In this document: positions 33,740 through 41,256 of the stretch, piece after piece
Layout: every line of letters starts with the position of its first letter
Position numbering within the stretch: position 1 is the first letter of the stretch
From: Streptomyces venezuelae
GTDB taxonomy: Bacteria; Actinomycetota; Actinomycetes; Streptomycetales; Streptomycetaceae
Direction of reading: 5' to 3'
Assembly (NCBI RefSeq): GCF_008642335.1
Contig: NZ_CP029191.1
Span: 6,882,001 to 6,946,000, forward strand
DNA length: 64,000 bases
Notes under the pieces: generated by a model
Told to the model about the DNA's origin: nothing
The model's input: the letters and a program-made list of their open reading frames with translations, nothing else
The model's database searches: none
Program-made: the position numbers and the translations under genes

Positions 33740-34726
33740 ATGGCGGTGGAAACCGACACCTTCGACGAGCTGGACCTCAAGCTGCTGCACGCCCTGGAGA
33801 TCGACGGCAGGGCGTCCTTCAGTCGCATCGCGGGCGTCCTCGGCGTCTCCGACCAGACCGTCGCCCGCCGCTTCCGCAGGCTGCGGGCCGAGGCGGGGCT
33901 GCGCGTCGTCGGGGTGCGCGACACCCGCAGGCTCGGGCAGGACGAGTGGATGCTGCGGCTGCGCTGCGCGCCCGACGGCGCCGAGGCCATCGCGACCGCC
34001 CTGGCCCGCCGCCCCGACACCGCGTGGGTCCACCTCACCTCGGCGGGCACGGAAGTCGTCTGCATGACGGTGCCCCGTACACAGGACGACTACGACGACC
34101 TGCTCTTCGGCAAGCTCCTGCGCACCCGCAAGCTCGTCGACATCACCGCCCACCAGCTGATGCACCGCTTCTACGGCGGCCGCACGGGCTGGATCGGCAA
34201 ACACCGCCCGCTCTCCGACGCGCAGGCGGCCGCGCTCGCGCCCGCCCGGACGCCGGCCGGCGCCCCCGCCCCCGCCCTCATCGCCCCCGACGACGAACCC
34301 CTGGTCGCCGCCCTCAAGGCCGACGGCCGCGTCACCTACCCGGAGTTGCAGCGGCTGACCGGTCGCTCCGAGTCCTCGGTCAAGCGGCGCGTCGCCGCAC
34401 TGCTCGGCTCCGGCGCGCTCTACACCGACACCGAGTACGACACCGCGCGCTTCGGCTTCACCACCGCCGCGATGCTCTGGGTCACCGTCGCGCCCGGCGC
34501 ACTGGACGCGGTGGGCCGGGCGATGGCCGGGCATCCGGAGGTCGCGCACGTCTCCGCGATCACCGGCTCCGCCAATCTGATGGCGAGCGTCCTGACCCGC
34601 GACACCGCGGAGCTCTACGCCTACCTGAGCGGCGGGCTCGGCGCCCTGGACGGCGTGCGGCACGTCGAATCGGCGCCCTATGTACGCCGGTTCAAGGAGC
34701 TGATCTACCCGCGGCCGCTGCGATAG
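33740..34726 (+). CDS. Lrp/AsnC-family regulator with two tandem AsnC units
   Basis: A 328-residue protein that is roughly a tandem duplication of a 150-residue Lrp/AsnC regulator. Unit 1 (about 1-155) has an HTH in LDLKLLHALEIDGRASFSRI and SDQTVARRFRRLRAE (first part quoted as LDLKLLHALEIDG). Unit 2 (about 170-328) has LVAALKADGRVTYPELQRL and RSESSVKRRVAALLGSGALY, each followed by a RAM-type ligand domain (ITGSANLMASVLT in the second). Actinobacterial members of this double type exist. It is divergent from the MFS exporter at a 108-base gap, so control of that exporter is the simplest reading. Confidence 0.88.
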   Translation: MAVETDTFDELDLKLLHALEIDGRASFSRIAGVLGVSDQTVARRFRRLRAEAGLRVVGVRDTRRLGQDEWMLRLRCAPDGAEAIATALARRPDTAWVHLTSAGTEVVCMTVPRTQDDYDDLLFGKLLRTRKLVDITAHQLMHRFYGGRTGWIGKHRPLSDAQAAALAPARTPAGAPAPALIAPDDEPLVAALKADGRVTYPELQRLTGRSESSVKRRVAALLGSGALYTDTEYDTARFGFTTAAMLWVTVAPGALDAVGRAMAGHPEVAHVSAITGSANLMASVLTRDTAELYAYLSGGLGALDGVRHVESAPYVRRFKELIYPRPLR

Positions 34727-34806
34727 CCCTCCGGGACTGGTGCCGCCGGTGCCGATGCGCGAATAATCGGAGCACAGCGGCTCTGTCGCCCTCGGGGGGT
34801 GGTCGG

Positions 34807-35430
34807 GTGGTGGTGGCGCGGAACACGGCCGGGAACGGACACCGCAAGGTGATCCGGGTCGCGGTCGTGGACGAGAACGACATTTTCCGTCGCGGGCTCG
34901 TGGCCTGCCTGGAGACCGACGAGGCGTTCGTCGTCGCGTACGACGCACGGGACGGGCCCGTACCGGAAGCGGTCGACGTCGTACTGGCGTCGGCCCGCGC
35001 CGCCACGGGCCTCGCGGGCCCCGGCCCGCCGAAGCTGATCTGCGGCGAACCCGGCCGCCCCGACGGGCGCCCGCCCCGCGGACCCGCCGACACGGTGCTC
35101 TCGCGCACCGGCCTGACCGAGGAACAGGTGCTCGCCGCCGTCCGCGCCGCGGCGTGCGGGCTGCTGGTGGGGCCGGTGCCGTCCCCGGCGGTCGCGCGGG
35201 CCACGGGCGGGGGGAGCGGCAGCGACGCGCCGCTGCCCGAACGCATCTCCGCCCGCATGCGGGACGTGCTGAGCCTCCTCGCCGACGGGTACGCGACACG
35301 GGAGATCGCCGAGCGGATCGGGTACTCCGAACGCACCGTCAAGAGCGTCGTGCAGCAGACGCAGTGCCGGCTGGGCGCGCGCAACCGCGCCCAGGCGGTG
35401 GCGGAGGGCATACGGCGCGGGATCATCTGA
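34807..35430 (+). CDS. LuxR-type regulator with degenerate receiver domain (first of three)
   Basis: A 207-residue protein built like a NarL/FixJ response regulator. The N-terminal part begins IRVAVVDENDIFRRGLVACLE, whose VVDENDIFRRGL matches the receiver start, but the strand that should carry the phosphorylated Asp reads VDVVLASARA, with no Asp there. The C-terminal HTH is clear: MRDVLSLLADGYATREIAERIGYSERTVKSVV, recognisable from GYATREIAERIGYSERTVK. I infer phosphorylation-independent control. The start is one of three consecutive GTG codons (34807, 34810, 34813) with GGGGGGTGG upstream. It is followed by a paralogue and a receiver-only gene, all pointing into the unusual structural operon. 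Confidence 0.82.
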   Translation: MVVARNTAGNGHRKVIRVAVVDENDIFRRGLVACLETDEAFVVAYDARDGPVPEAVDVVLASARAATGLAGPGPPKLICGEPGRPDGRPPRGPADTVLSRTGLTEEQVLAAVRAAACGLLVGPVPSPAVARATGGGSGSDAPLPERISARMRDVLSLLADGYATREIAERIGYSERTVKSVVQQTQCRLGARNRAQAVAEGIRRGII

Positions 35431-35546
35431 GGTGCCCGTCGGGGCAGAGGCCGACCCTTCCGGGGAAGCCGCCGCCCGTGCCGTACCCCTAGGTCGGCCC
35501 CCATGGACGCTGTTCCGCGGACCTCGCGTCCTGCTCTGCTTGCCGG

Positions 35547-36206
35547 ATGAAGCGCGCAGACGTCCCGCTGTGGCTGGACGAGTCCAACGTCATCTTCCGG
35601 CGGGGCATGGCCGATTGCCTCGCCGGAGCAGGCTTCACGGTGGTCGGGGAGAGCGCGTGGCTGCGCCCGGAGCCCGAACTCGGGGCGTGTGCCGTCCTGT
35701 TGACCGAGGTTGGCGGGGACGCGGCAGAGGCGGGAGCGCGGCTGGATGCCGTGGCCCGACTCGTCGCGTCGGAGTCGGCGACCGCGCCGCCCGCGCTGCT
35801 CGGCGTACTCGAAGAGGCTCGGCCCGAACTCGTGCGCCCCGCCCTGGAACACGGCTTCACGGGACTGCTCGTCCGCGCCGAGATGACCCCCGACTCCCTG
35901 GTCGCCGCGGTCGACGCCGTGGCCTCGGGCGCCGGTTCGCTGCCGCCCGCCGTCCTCACAGGGCTCCTCGCCCGTACCGAAGGCGAACACACGGGTCTGC
36001 GCGCGGCGGCCGCCAAGCTGCTCGCCCGACGCGAACTCGACGTCCTCAGACTGCTCGCGGAGGGCAGCAGCACCCGGGAGATCGCCGGAGCGCTCAGCTA
36101 CTCGGAGCGCACCGTGAAGAACATCGTGCACGACACCCTGGCCAAGCTGAACTGCCGCACGCGCGCCCACGCGGTGGCGATCGTGGTGCGCCAGGGCGCG
36201 CTCTGA
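35547..36206 (+). CDS. LuxR-type regulator with degenerate receiver domain (second of three)
   Basis: A 219-residue paralogue of the preceding gene. The N terminus reads LWLDESNVIFRRGMADCLAGAG, whose IFRRGMADCL corresponds to the receiver helix of the first copy. The phosphorylation strand is ACAVLLTEVGGD, again without Asp at the expected place. A helical region (about 80-140) leads to the LuxR HTH: LARRELDVLRLLAEGSSTREIAGALSYSERTVKNIV, seen as EGSSTREIAGALSYSERTVK. The ATG lies 116 bases after the previous stop. It is not recognisably paired with a histidine kinase. A role in controlling the downstream operon is inferred from position only. Confidence 0.82.
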   Translation: MKRADVPLWLDESNVIFRRGMADCLAGAGFTVVGESAWLRPEPELGACAVLLTEVGGDAAEAGARLDAVARLVASESATAPPALLGVLEEARPELVRPALEHGFTGLLVRAEMTPDSLVAAVDAVASGAGSLPPAVLTGLLARTEGEHTGLRAAAAKLLARRELDVLRLLAEGSSTREIAGALSYSERTVKNIVHDTLAKLNCRTRAHAVAIVVRQGAL

Positions 36207-36331
36207 CCACCCCACCGGCTGCCCTTTCGGCCGCACCGATGGCTGCCCGTCCGCATCTCGTTCCCGGGCCCGGGGCGCCCTAGCGTCGAGGCACGGCAGA
36301 ACGGTGAACGGCCCTCCAGGGGAGGCGACAT

Positions 36332-36664
36332 GTGCTGCGCGTACTGGTGGTCGGCTTCGGCGACATCGCGGGACGGGGGATCAGGTCCATCCTGCGCGGC
36401 CCGGACATCCTGGTCACGGAGTGCGGGACCGAGGGGATGACCGCGGTGGTCGCCGGCGTCCGCCCCGACGTCCTGGTCCTGGAAGCGGGACCGCGGGGCG
36501 GCGGCGCCCTCGCGGCACGGCTCACGGCCGGGGCGCCGGGCGCGACCGTGGTGCTCTGCTCGGCCCACCGCACCGACCTGCGCGTGTACCCGGCATCGGG
36601 CGGCTGCTTCACACGGCCGCTCAGCGAGCGGACCCTCGTCGAGAGCGTGCGGGGGGCGGGGTGA
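36332..36664 (+). CDS. Receiver-only protein lacking the phosphoryl Asp (third of three)
   Basis: A 110-residue protein with the alternating strand/helix layout of a CheY-like domain and no output domain. The N-terminal strand is LRVLVVGFGD, followed by RGIRSIL; the phosphorylation strand reads RPDVLVLEAGPRG, where Glu replaces the Asp. ATVVLCSAHR and GGCFTRPLSERTL correspond to the fourth and fifth strands. Glu at this site can mimic a permanently phosphorylated state. The GTG start has AGGGGAGG about 6 bases upstream, and the stop overlaps the transglutaminase GTG (GTGA), making it the first gene of the structural operon. Confidence 0.78.
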   Translation: MLRVLVVGFGDIAGRGIRSILRGPDILVTECGTEGMTAVVAGVRPDVLVLEAGPRGGGALAARLTAGAPGATVVLCSAHRTDLRVYPASGGCFTRPLSERTLVESVRGAG

Positions 36665-37617
36665 ACACGGGGACGACCATGCGGATCACCACGTACCGCG
36701 TCCCGTCCGGGCCCGCGGGCACCGCGCGGACGGTGGGGCACATCCGGTCGCTGATCCTCCGCGGCGCCAAGGACATGACCGTACGCCGCCAAGCGGTGCG
36801 GCTCCTCAAGGCGCGGGGCGTGCGGCCCAAGGACTACCTCGGCGAGATCGCGGCGCTGTTCACGTGGGTACGGCGGACCGTCCGCTACACCCGCGACCCG
36901 TACCGCGTGGAACTGCTGCACTCCGCACGCCGGATGCTCCAGCTGCGCGCGGGCGACTGCGACGACATGACCATCCTGCTCGGCGCGCTGCTGCAGTCCG
37001 TCGGGCATCAGGTCCGCATCGTCCTCGTCGGCCCGGACCCGGCGCGCCCCGGCCTGTTCACGCACGTGTATCCCGAGGCCGAGTACCGGGGCCGCTGGAT
37101 CGCGCTGGACGCCACGATGCCGCACCCCATGGGCTGGGCGCCCGACAGCCCGGTGAAGAAGGTCGTACCGCTCCGCACGAGAAAGGGATGTGCCATGGAC
37201 GACGCGACGGAAGCGGAAGGCACCATCGGATGGCTGCCGCCGGGTCCGGCGGCGGAACTGGTCGCGGCCGTACGCCGCGACGGGCTTCCCGCCCGCGATC
37301 CGCGCGTACGGGCCGTCTGGTCCGGGCTGCGGTCCCAGGGTCTGCTCGACAGGGACCCGTGGGTGCGGCAGGTGCTCCGCAGGATCTGGGGGACGGGGCT
37401 CCCGCAGGGCCACCGCCCGCGCACGGCGGCGCGGCTCGCGGCCGCGCTGCGGTACGAGGAGACGCCGGCCGCGGTGTCGCCGGGATACTCCACGGTCTGG
37501 GGCCCCGCGGTCGTCGGCCCGCGCTACTACTACGGCTACCGGCCCCGGCCGTACCGGCCTCCGTACCGACCCCCGTACGGATACCCGCGCGCTCCGCACC
37601 CCCTCCGCTACCGCTGA
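36661..37617 (+). CDS. Transglutaminase-like cysteine enzyme
   Basis: A 318-residue protein. The transglutaminase-like core lies at about 60-160: Cys100 in LRAGDCDDMTILLGALL, His135 in GLFTHVYPEAEY and Asp150 in RWIALDATMPHP give the Cys-His-Asp triad in the correct order. Family members cleave or cross-link proteins at Gln or peptide bonds. A helical domain (about 175-265) follows. The last 45 residues are a basic, Tyr/Pro/Arg-rich tail with repeats such as YRPPYRPPYGYPR. There is no signal peptide. It overlaps the receiver-only gene upstream and is followed by the first beta-rich protein gene after 54 bases. I infer it matures or cross-links the products of the operon, including the Tyr/Gly-repeat protein. 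Confidence 0.82.
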   Translation: MNTGTTMRITTYRVPSGPAGTARTVGHIRSLILRGAKDMTVRRQAVRLLKARGVRPKDYLGEIAALFTWVRRTVRYTRDPYRVELLHSARRMLQLRAGDCDDMTILLGALLQSVGHQVRIVLVGPDPARPGLFTHVYPEAEYRGRWIALDATMPHPMGWAPDSPVKKVVPLRTRKGCAMDDATEAEGTIGWLPPGPAAELVAAVRRDGLPARDPRVRAVWSGLRSQGLLDRDPWVRQVLRRIWGTGLPQGHRPRTAARLAAALRYEETPAAVSPGYSTVWGPAVVGPRYYYGYRPRPYRPPYRPPYGYPRAPHPLRYR

Positions 37618-37671
37618 GGCAGAAGGCCGACAGGTCGTGCCGAAAGGTTTGGCCGAAAGGAGAACAATGCG

Positions 37672-38247
37672 ATGGCTCGGGTGACCGGCGTCAAGGAGAA
37701 GCTGCACAGCCCCCTCTACGACGCCTTCTTCCTCCGTGACGCACAGGACCGCTTCGAGGACAGGATGACCGACCCGCGCGTCATCCGCTTCTTCGTCGAC
37801 GTACAGGACAAGACGCGCCTGGAGACGAACATGCAGGCGGCGGGCGTGCTGCCCAGTCTCAACACCTTCGAGGCGCGGGCGATGCGCGTGGTGATCAGCG
37901 ATTCGGCGCCGTCCCACGACCACCCGGACCCCTTCATCCCGGATCTGGTGTTCAGCTCCGTGGTGACGCTGCTGGTCGGCGAGAAGGAGGCGATCACGGC
38001 GCCGACGTACATGTTCCCCTCCGGCGCCGGGGTGGTCTCCAGCAACGGTTCGTCCCCGCTCAGCCACGGGATGCCCGACCCGATGGCCACCTTCCGGTTC
38101 GCCGAACCGGTCTTCATCGAACCCCAGCAGAACTTCCGCGTGGAGATGCTCTTCCCGCGCGGACTGCCGGTCTCCGTCGCCGACGCGACGGGCCCCCGGC
38201 ACCTCTGGGTGGTCCTCGACGGCTACCTGGAGCGCGACGTCCAGTAG
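37672..38247 (+). CDS. Beta-rich structural-like protein 1
   Basis: A 191-residue protein I cannot assign to a named family. It opens with a short basic helix and an ADRF-like segment (DAQDRFEDRMTD), then RFFVDVQDKT, and continues as a run of short hydrophobic strands separated by Gly/Pro/Ser loops, with no catalytic motif. The C-terminal pattern is P-V-F-I-E-P-Q-Q-N-F-R-V-E-M-L-F-P, a loop, then HLWVVLDGYLERDV. A similar pattern recurs in beta-rich proteins 2 and 3 of the operon, suggesting a shared fold. Single jelly-roll capsid proteins have this size and strand density; that comparison is inference. The ATG has AAAGGAG about 9 bases upstream. Confidence 0.7.
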   Translation: MARVTGVKEKLHSPLYDAFFLRDAQDRFEDRMTDPRVIRFFVDVQDKTRLETNMQAAGVLPSLNTFEARAMRVVISDSAPSHDHPDPFIPDLVFSSVVTLLVGEKEAITAPTYMFPSGAGVVSSNGSSPLSHGMPDPMATFRFAEPVFIEPQQNFRVEMLFPRGLPVSVADATGPRHLWVVLDGYLERDVQ

Positions 38248-38260
38248 GGAGGCGGCACAG

Positions 38261-38884
38261 ATGTTGCACGACGGATACGAGGGTTACGACGGCTACGAGG
38301 GTTATGAGGGGTACGTGGGTGCCGAGGACTTGGACGGTTACGACGGCCTCGGCGACGAGGAGTTGATGACCGTACAGGGCCTCGACGGGTACGCGGCGTA
38401 CGACACCTTCGACGGCTTCAACGGTTACGACGGGTTCGCGGGATACGAGGGATACGGCGGCTGCGTGCCGGGCGAGGTGCGCCGGGGCCGCGACGGGCGC
38501 CTCTACGAATGGGTGGAGGGGTACGACGGGCTCGGCTCCCCCGTGGGGTTCTGGTCCGTGCTGCCCGCCATCGCCAAGACGGTGCTGCCGCTCGCGGCAC
38601 GGTATCTGCCCCAGGTGCTGCGCGCCGTCGGCGGCCGTCGACCGGCGCTGCCGCGTGCCGTGCAGGCCCCGGTGTCCTACGCCATGCCGACGCCGCCGGT
38701 GCCGCAGCCGCCGCCCGCCGAGGACGACGAGGAGCTGCGCGGCTGCGGCGAGGGCGACGAACCGCTCTCCGCCGCCGAGGAGCCGGGCGGCGGGGTCGAG
38801 GGCTACGTCCGCGAACGGCGCGCCAGGACACGGGAGTTCCGCCGACCGGCGCGGGCCCCGGAGCTCTGGCGGCCCATCTGGTGA
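38261..38884 (+). CDS. Tyr/Gly-repeat protein
   Basis: A 207-residue protein. The first 70 residues are acidic and built of about a dozen GYDG/GYEG units (for example EGYDGYEGYEGYVG), low-complexity and likely disordered or amyloid-prone. The repeats are imperfect at DNA level. A segment at about 90-118 (WSVLPAIAKTVLPLAARYLP) is a hydrophobic helix that could insert in a membrane or pack in a particle. A Pro-rich stretch (AMPTPPVPQPPP) and a charged C terminus ending RAPELWRPIW follow. There is no signal peptide. The start has GGGAGG 8 bases upstream. Being next to a transglutaminase-like gene, it may be a cross-linking substrate. No known family is recognised. Confidence 0.72.
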   Translation: MLHDGYEGYDGYEGYEGYVGAEDLDGYDGLGDEELMTVQGLDGYAAYDTFDGFNGYDGFAGYEGYGGCVPGEVRRGRDGRLYEWVEGYDGLGSPVGFWSVLPAIAKTVLPLAARYLPQVLRAVGGRRPALPRAVQAPVSYAMPTPPVPQPPPAEDDEELRGCGEGDEPLSAAEEPGGGVEGYVRERRARTREFRRPARAPELWRPIW

Positions 38885-38897
38885 TCCGGAGGTCACG

Positions 38898-39446
38898 ATG
38901 CAGTACGGGCAGCGGTACGAGCAGGCGTCGGCCAAGGAGATCCCCTACGACCACGTGGCGGTCCTCAGGCTGCTCGGCCGGGCGGGCAACCGGGTCGAGG
39001 ACACCGTCAACATCAGTGTCGACGGGGCCTTCGTCGCCACCTCGATCGGCTACAGCTTCATCCCGGCACCCCCCACGGGCGGCATCATCGAGGGGCAGGC
39101 GATCACGCTGCCGCCGCCCTTCGACGCGCTGGTGGGGGCCGCGTTCAACGACCCGGCTGACGCGGCGCGCTGTCTGTTCGCGCGGTTCTGCGGCATCGAC
39201 TTCACGTACAGCATCATCGACAGCGGCACCGGGCGTGAGCTGCAGAACCGGGCGATCCACAACATCGCGGGGCTCGGCAGCGCGGACGGGGCACGGCCGT
39301 TCAGGCCCATGGCGAAGCCGATGCTGTTCCTGCCCCGCTCCACCATCCGCATCGTCGTCGACGAGGTGTCCGAAGGGCCTCTCTTCGAGGGCGCGCAGCT
39401 GTTCTTCGTGCTGCACGGCTACAAGATGCTCGGATACCTGCCATGA
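38898..39446 (+). CDS. Beta-rich structural-like protein 2
   Basis: A 182-residue protein without a recognised family name. It is mainly short strands: VAVLRLLGRAGNRVEDTVNI, SVDGAFVATSIGYSF, DFTYSIIDSGTGRELQNRAI and a C-terminal block PMLFLPRSTIRIVVDEV ... GAQLFFVLHGYKMLGYL. That last block matches the layout of the C-terminal block in protein 1 (strand after a Pro, Arg in the middle, then LxxVLxGY). A Cys pair (about 92 and 98) lies mid-chain. No enzyme motif or signal peptide is present. The ATG has CCGGAGGT about 5 bases upstream and the stop overlaps the next gene (ATGA), so the two are coupled. A capsid-like jelly roll is my inference. Confidence 0.7.
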   Translation: MQYGQRYEQASAKEIPYDHVAVLRLLGRAGNRVEDTVNISVDGAFVATSIGYSFIPAPPTGGIIEGQAITLPPPFDALVGAAFNDPADAARCLFARFCGIDFTYSIIDSGTGRELQNRAIHNIAGLGSADGARPFRPMAKPMLFLPRSTIRIVVDEVSEGPLFEGAQLFFVLHGYKMLGYLP

Positions 39447-39928
39447 CGGTGTGCGGCAGCTCTCGATGCGGCAGCACCCACACGGGCCAGTGCGAGGTCT
39501 GCGGGCGGCCGTTGGACTCCCGGGTCTTCGACAGCTCCGGCGTCGTGGCCGCGCCGGGACCGGGGGAGGAGACCGTGCTCGCACGGTTCGCGCTGCCGCC
39601 GACGCACTGCGGTGTCCTGCAGTACTTCGCGCAGTTCACCGACCGTTTCGCGCGTGACCCGGGGCGCGCGGCGACCCCGGGCTACCGGTGGCAGATCCGC
39701 AGCGACGTACAGCCCCTCGACCCGTACCTGTCCTTCGGGCACATCATCAACCCGTGGGGCCTGTCCGGGTTCCCCGTCGACATCCGGCTCGCCGAAGGGG
39801 CCGTCGTCGAGTTCACCGTCCGCAACACCGGCGCGTCGCGCGCGGACGAACTGACCGAGGTGGGCGGGCGGTTGCTGGGGCGGCACTGGTACGACACCCG
39901 GTTCGGCGGCGCGCCGGGCCGCCTGTGA
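39443..39928 (+). CDS. Beta-rich structural-like protein 3 with N-terminal zinc-ribbon-like cysteines
   Basis: A 161-residue protein. The first 25 residues hold four cysteines, CGSSRCGSTHTGQCEVCG, in a zinc-ribbon-like spacing (CX4C...CX2C). Then come strands typical of a small barrel: ETVLARFALPPTHCGVLQYF, YRWQIRSDVQPLD and the C-terminal GFPVDIRLAEGAVVEFTVRN ... VGGRLLGRHWYD. The last block again resembles those of proteins 1 and 2 (paired strands, then G[YR]xxx). A zinc-binding role is inferred from the cysteines. The ATG overlaps the stop of protein 2 (ATGA). No family is recognised with confidence. Confidence 0.68.
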   Translation: MTVCGSSRCGSTHTGQCEVCGRPLDSRVFDSSGVVAAPGPGEETVLARFALPPTHCGVLQYFAQFTDRFARDPGRAATPGYRWQIRSDVQPLDPYLSFGHIINPWGLSGFPVDIRLAEGAVVEFTVRNTGASRADELTEVGGRLLGRHWYDTRFGGAPGRL

Positions 39929-39941
39929 GGAGGCGAGGAAC

Positions 39942-41252
39942 ATGGTGTACGTCCGAACACCCGCCGGCGACGGAAGCCTTGGCGGCGCCGGTCTGGGGCA
40001 GGGGCCGGTGCGGCCGCCGTCCCGCGGCTGCGCGGGCGCGGCCCGCTCCGCCGCCGCACACGACGACGCGTCGGCCGCACTGATCGCACAGCTCAGACTG
40101 CCGATCACCAGCGCGCAGACGGCGCTGCAAGCGCGCAGGGCCGACGAACTGCGCCACCTTTTCAGGGCGCTGGACGCCGCCACCGCCCGGCGGCTCGCCG
40201 CACGCCTCGACGACCGGACCGACGCCCTGGCGACGTTCTTCGACTGCGAACTGTCCACCCCGCTCAGGGCGGAACTGCGGTCCCTCCTCGTCCGCCCCCC
40301 GGAACCCGCCGCCGTCCCACCGCCCAGGCCCCCGACACCGCGTACGCCGGGACCGGGGCCGGGACCGACCCCCTGGACACCGGGCGTGCCACCGCTCATC
40401 CCGCCACCCGCACCGGACCCACCACCCCGCCCCGTCCCCCCGAGGCCACCCCTCCGTCCCTACCCGCCCCCACGCGACATCTTCGACTTCCGCCGCCCCA
40501 CGGGTCCCGGGATCTCGGTCACGGACCTGCTCGACCGTGCCCGGCAGGTCCTCGACCTGGCCCTCGCGGCGGGCGTGACCGGCGCGGCGGTGGCCGCGCT
40601 GGGGGCGGCGCTCAACGGGGCGACACAGCTCGCGGGCCTGATCGGCGGGTCCGGGATCGGCACCGGCCTGGTCTTCGACCCGGCGACGGGAAAGCTGTCC
40701 ATGGCGCCGTTCCCGCCCGACACCGACCCGCACTATCTGACGCTGAGGGCACGGGCGACCGCGCTGCGGCGCCCGGAGTGGGGGCAGTTGGAGCAGCGGC
40801 TGCAAGAGGTGGCACGGTTCGAGGACGTGGTGCGTGAGCGGGCCCGGGACGCCCGCGGCCGGTGGCAGAAGCCGCAGCCCGGCGACAAGCCGCCCGGCGC
40901 GCCCTTCGAGGACGTGGTGTGTGACCGCGTCCGGCGCGCGTTCCCGTACTCGGCACGCTCCGTCCACGTACGCGCCTTCGTCGTCAGGGGGCAGCCGCAC
41001 GGCGGCATGGGGAGCCGAGTGATCATCGACTGCGTCGGCTCACGCAGGCCCCATGGCGGGCTCAGGCTCTTCGAGGCCAAGTCGGGCGGCTCGCTGCGAC
41101 GGCACCAGATCTTCGAGTATCCGCGCCTGGAACGCAACGGCGGCATCATCGTCAGCGACCGCGGCCCCTACCACGCGGGGCAGCGCATCCCCGCGGGTAC
41201 ACCGGTCACGATCATCACCCCCGCCAACATCGACCTCATCCTGCCGCCCTGA
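39942..41252 (+). CDS. Large operon protein with C-terminal PD-(D/E)XK-like nuclease domain
   Basis: A 436-residue protein. An alpha-helical N-terminal domain (about 35-115, ITSAQTALQARRADELRHLF) is followed by a Pro-rich linker (about 118-170). Next comes a hydrophobic Gly/Ala-rich segment (about 190-225, LDLALAAGVTGAAVAALGAA), and then a C-terminal domain (about 325-436). In that domain Asp363 in VIIDCVG and Glu378-Ala-Lys380 in LRLFEAKSG give the D-(X)n-E-X-K pattern of PD-(D/E)XK nucleases, with RHQ and the closing NGGIIVSD strand as in restriction-endonuclease-fold toxins. There is no signal peptide. The ATG has GAGGCGAGGAA just upstream. It is the last gene of the operon, 4 bases from the convergent LysR stop, and no obvious immunity gene follows. 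Its modular layout suggests a delivered effector; that is inference. Confidence 0.72.
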   Translation: MVYVRTPAGDGSLGGAGLGQGPVRPPSRGCAGAARSAAAHDDASAALIAQLRLPITSAQTALQARRADELRHLFRALDAATARRLAARLDDRTDALATFFDCELSTPLRAELRSLLVRPPEPAAVPPPRPPTPRTPGPGPGPTPWTPGVPPLIPPPAPDPPPRPVPPRPPLRPYPPPRDIFDFRRPTGPGISVTDLLDRARQVLDLALAAGVTGAAVAALGAALNGATQLAGLIGGSGIGTGLVFDPATGKLSMAPFPPDTDPHYLTLRARATALRRPEWGQLEQRLQEVARFEDVVRERARDARGRWQKPQPGDKPPGAPFEDVVCDRVRRAFPYSARSVHVRAFVVRGQPHGGMGSRVIIDCVGSRRPHGGLRLFEAKSGGSLRRHQIFEYPRLERNGGIIVSDRGPYHAGQRIPAGTPVTIITPANIDLILPP

Positions 41253-41256
41253 CACC

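Noticed and set aside
36207..36331. Shared CCCTAG-type promoter element before the second and third receiver-type genes
   Set aside because: The similarity is short and could be chance in GC-rich DNA.
36661..41252. The operon as an ordinary tailed prophage
   Set aside because: No integrase, terminase, portal, HK97 capsid, tail, lysis or attachment sites are seen.
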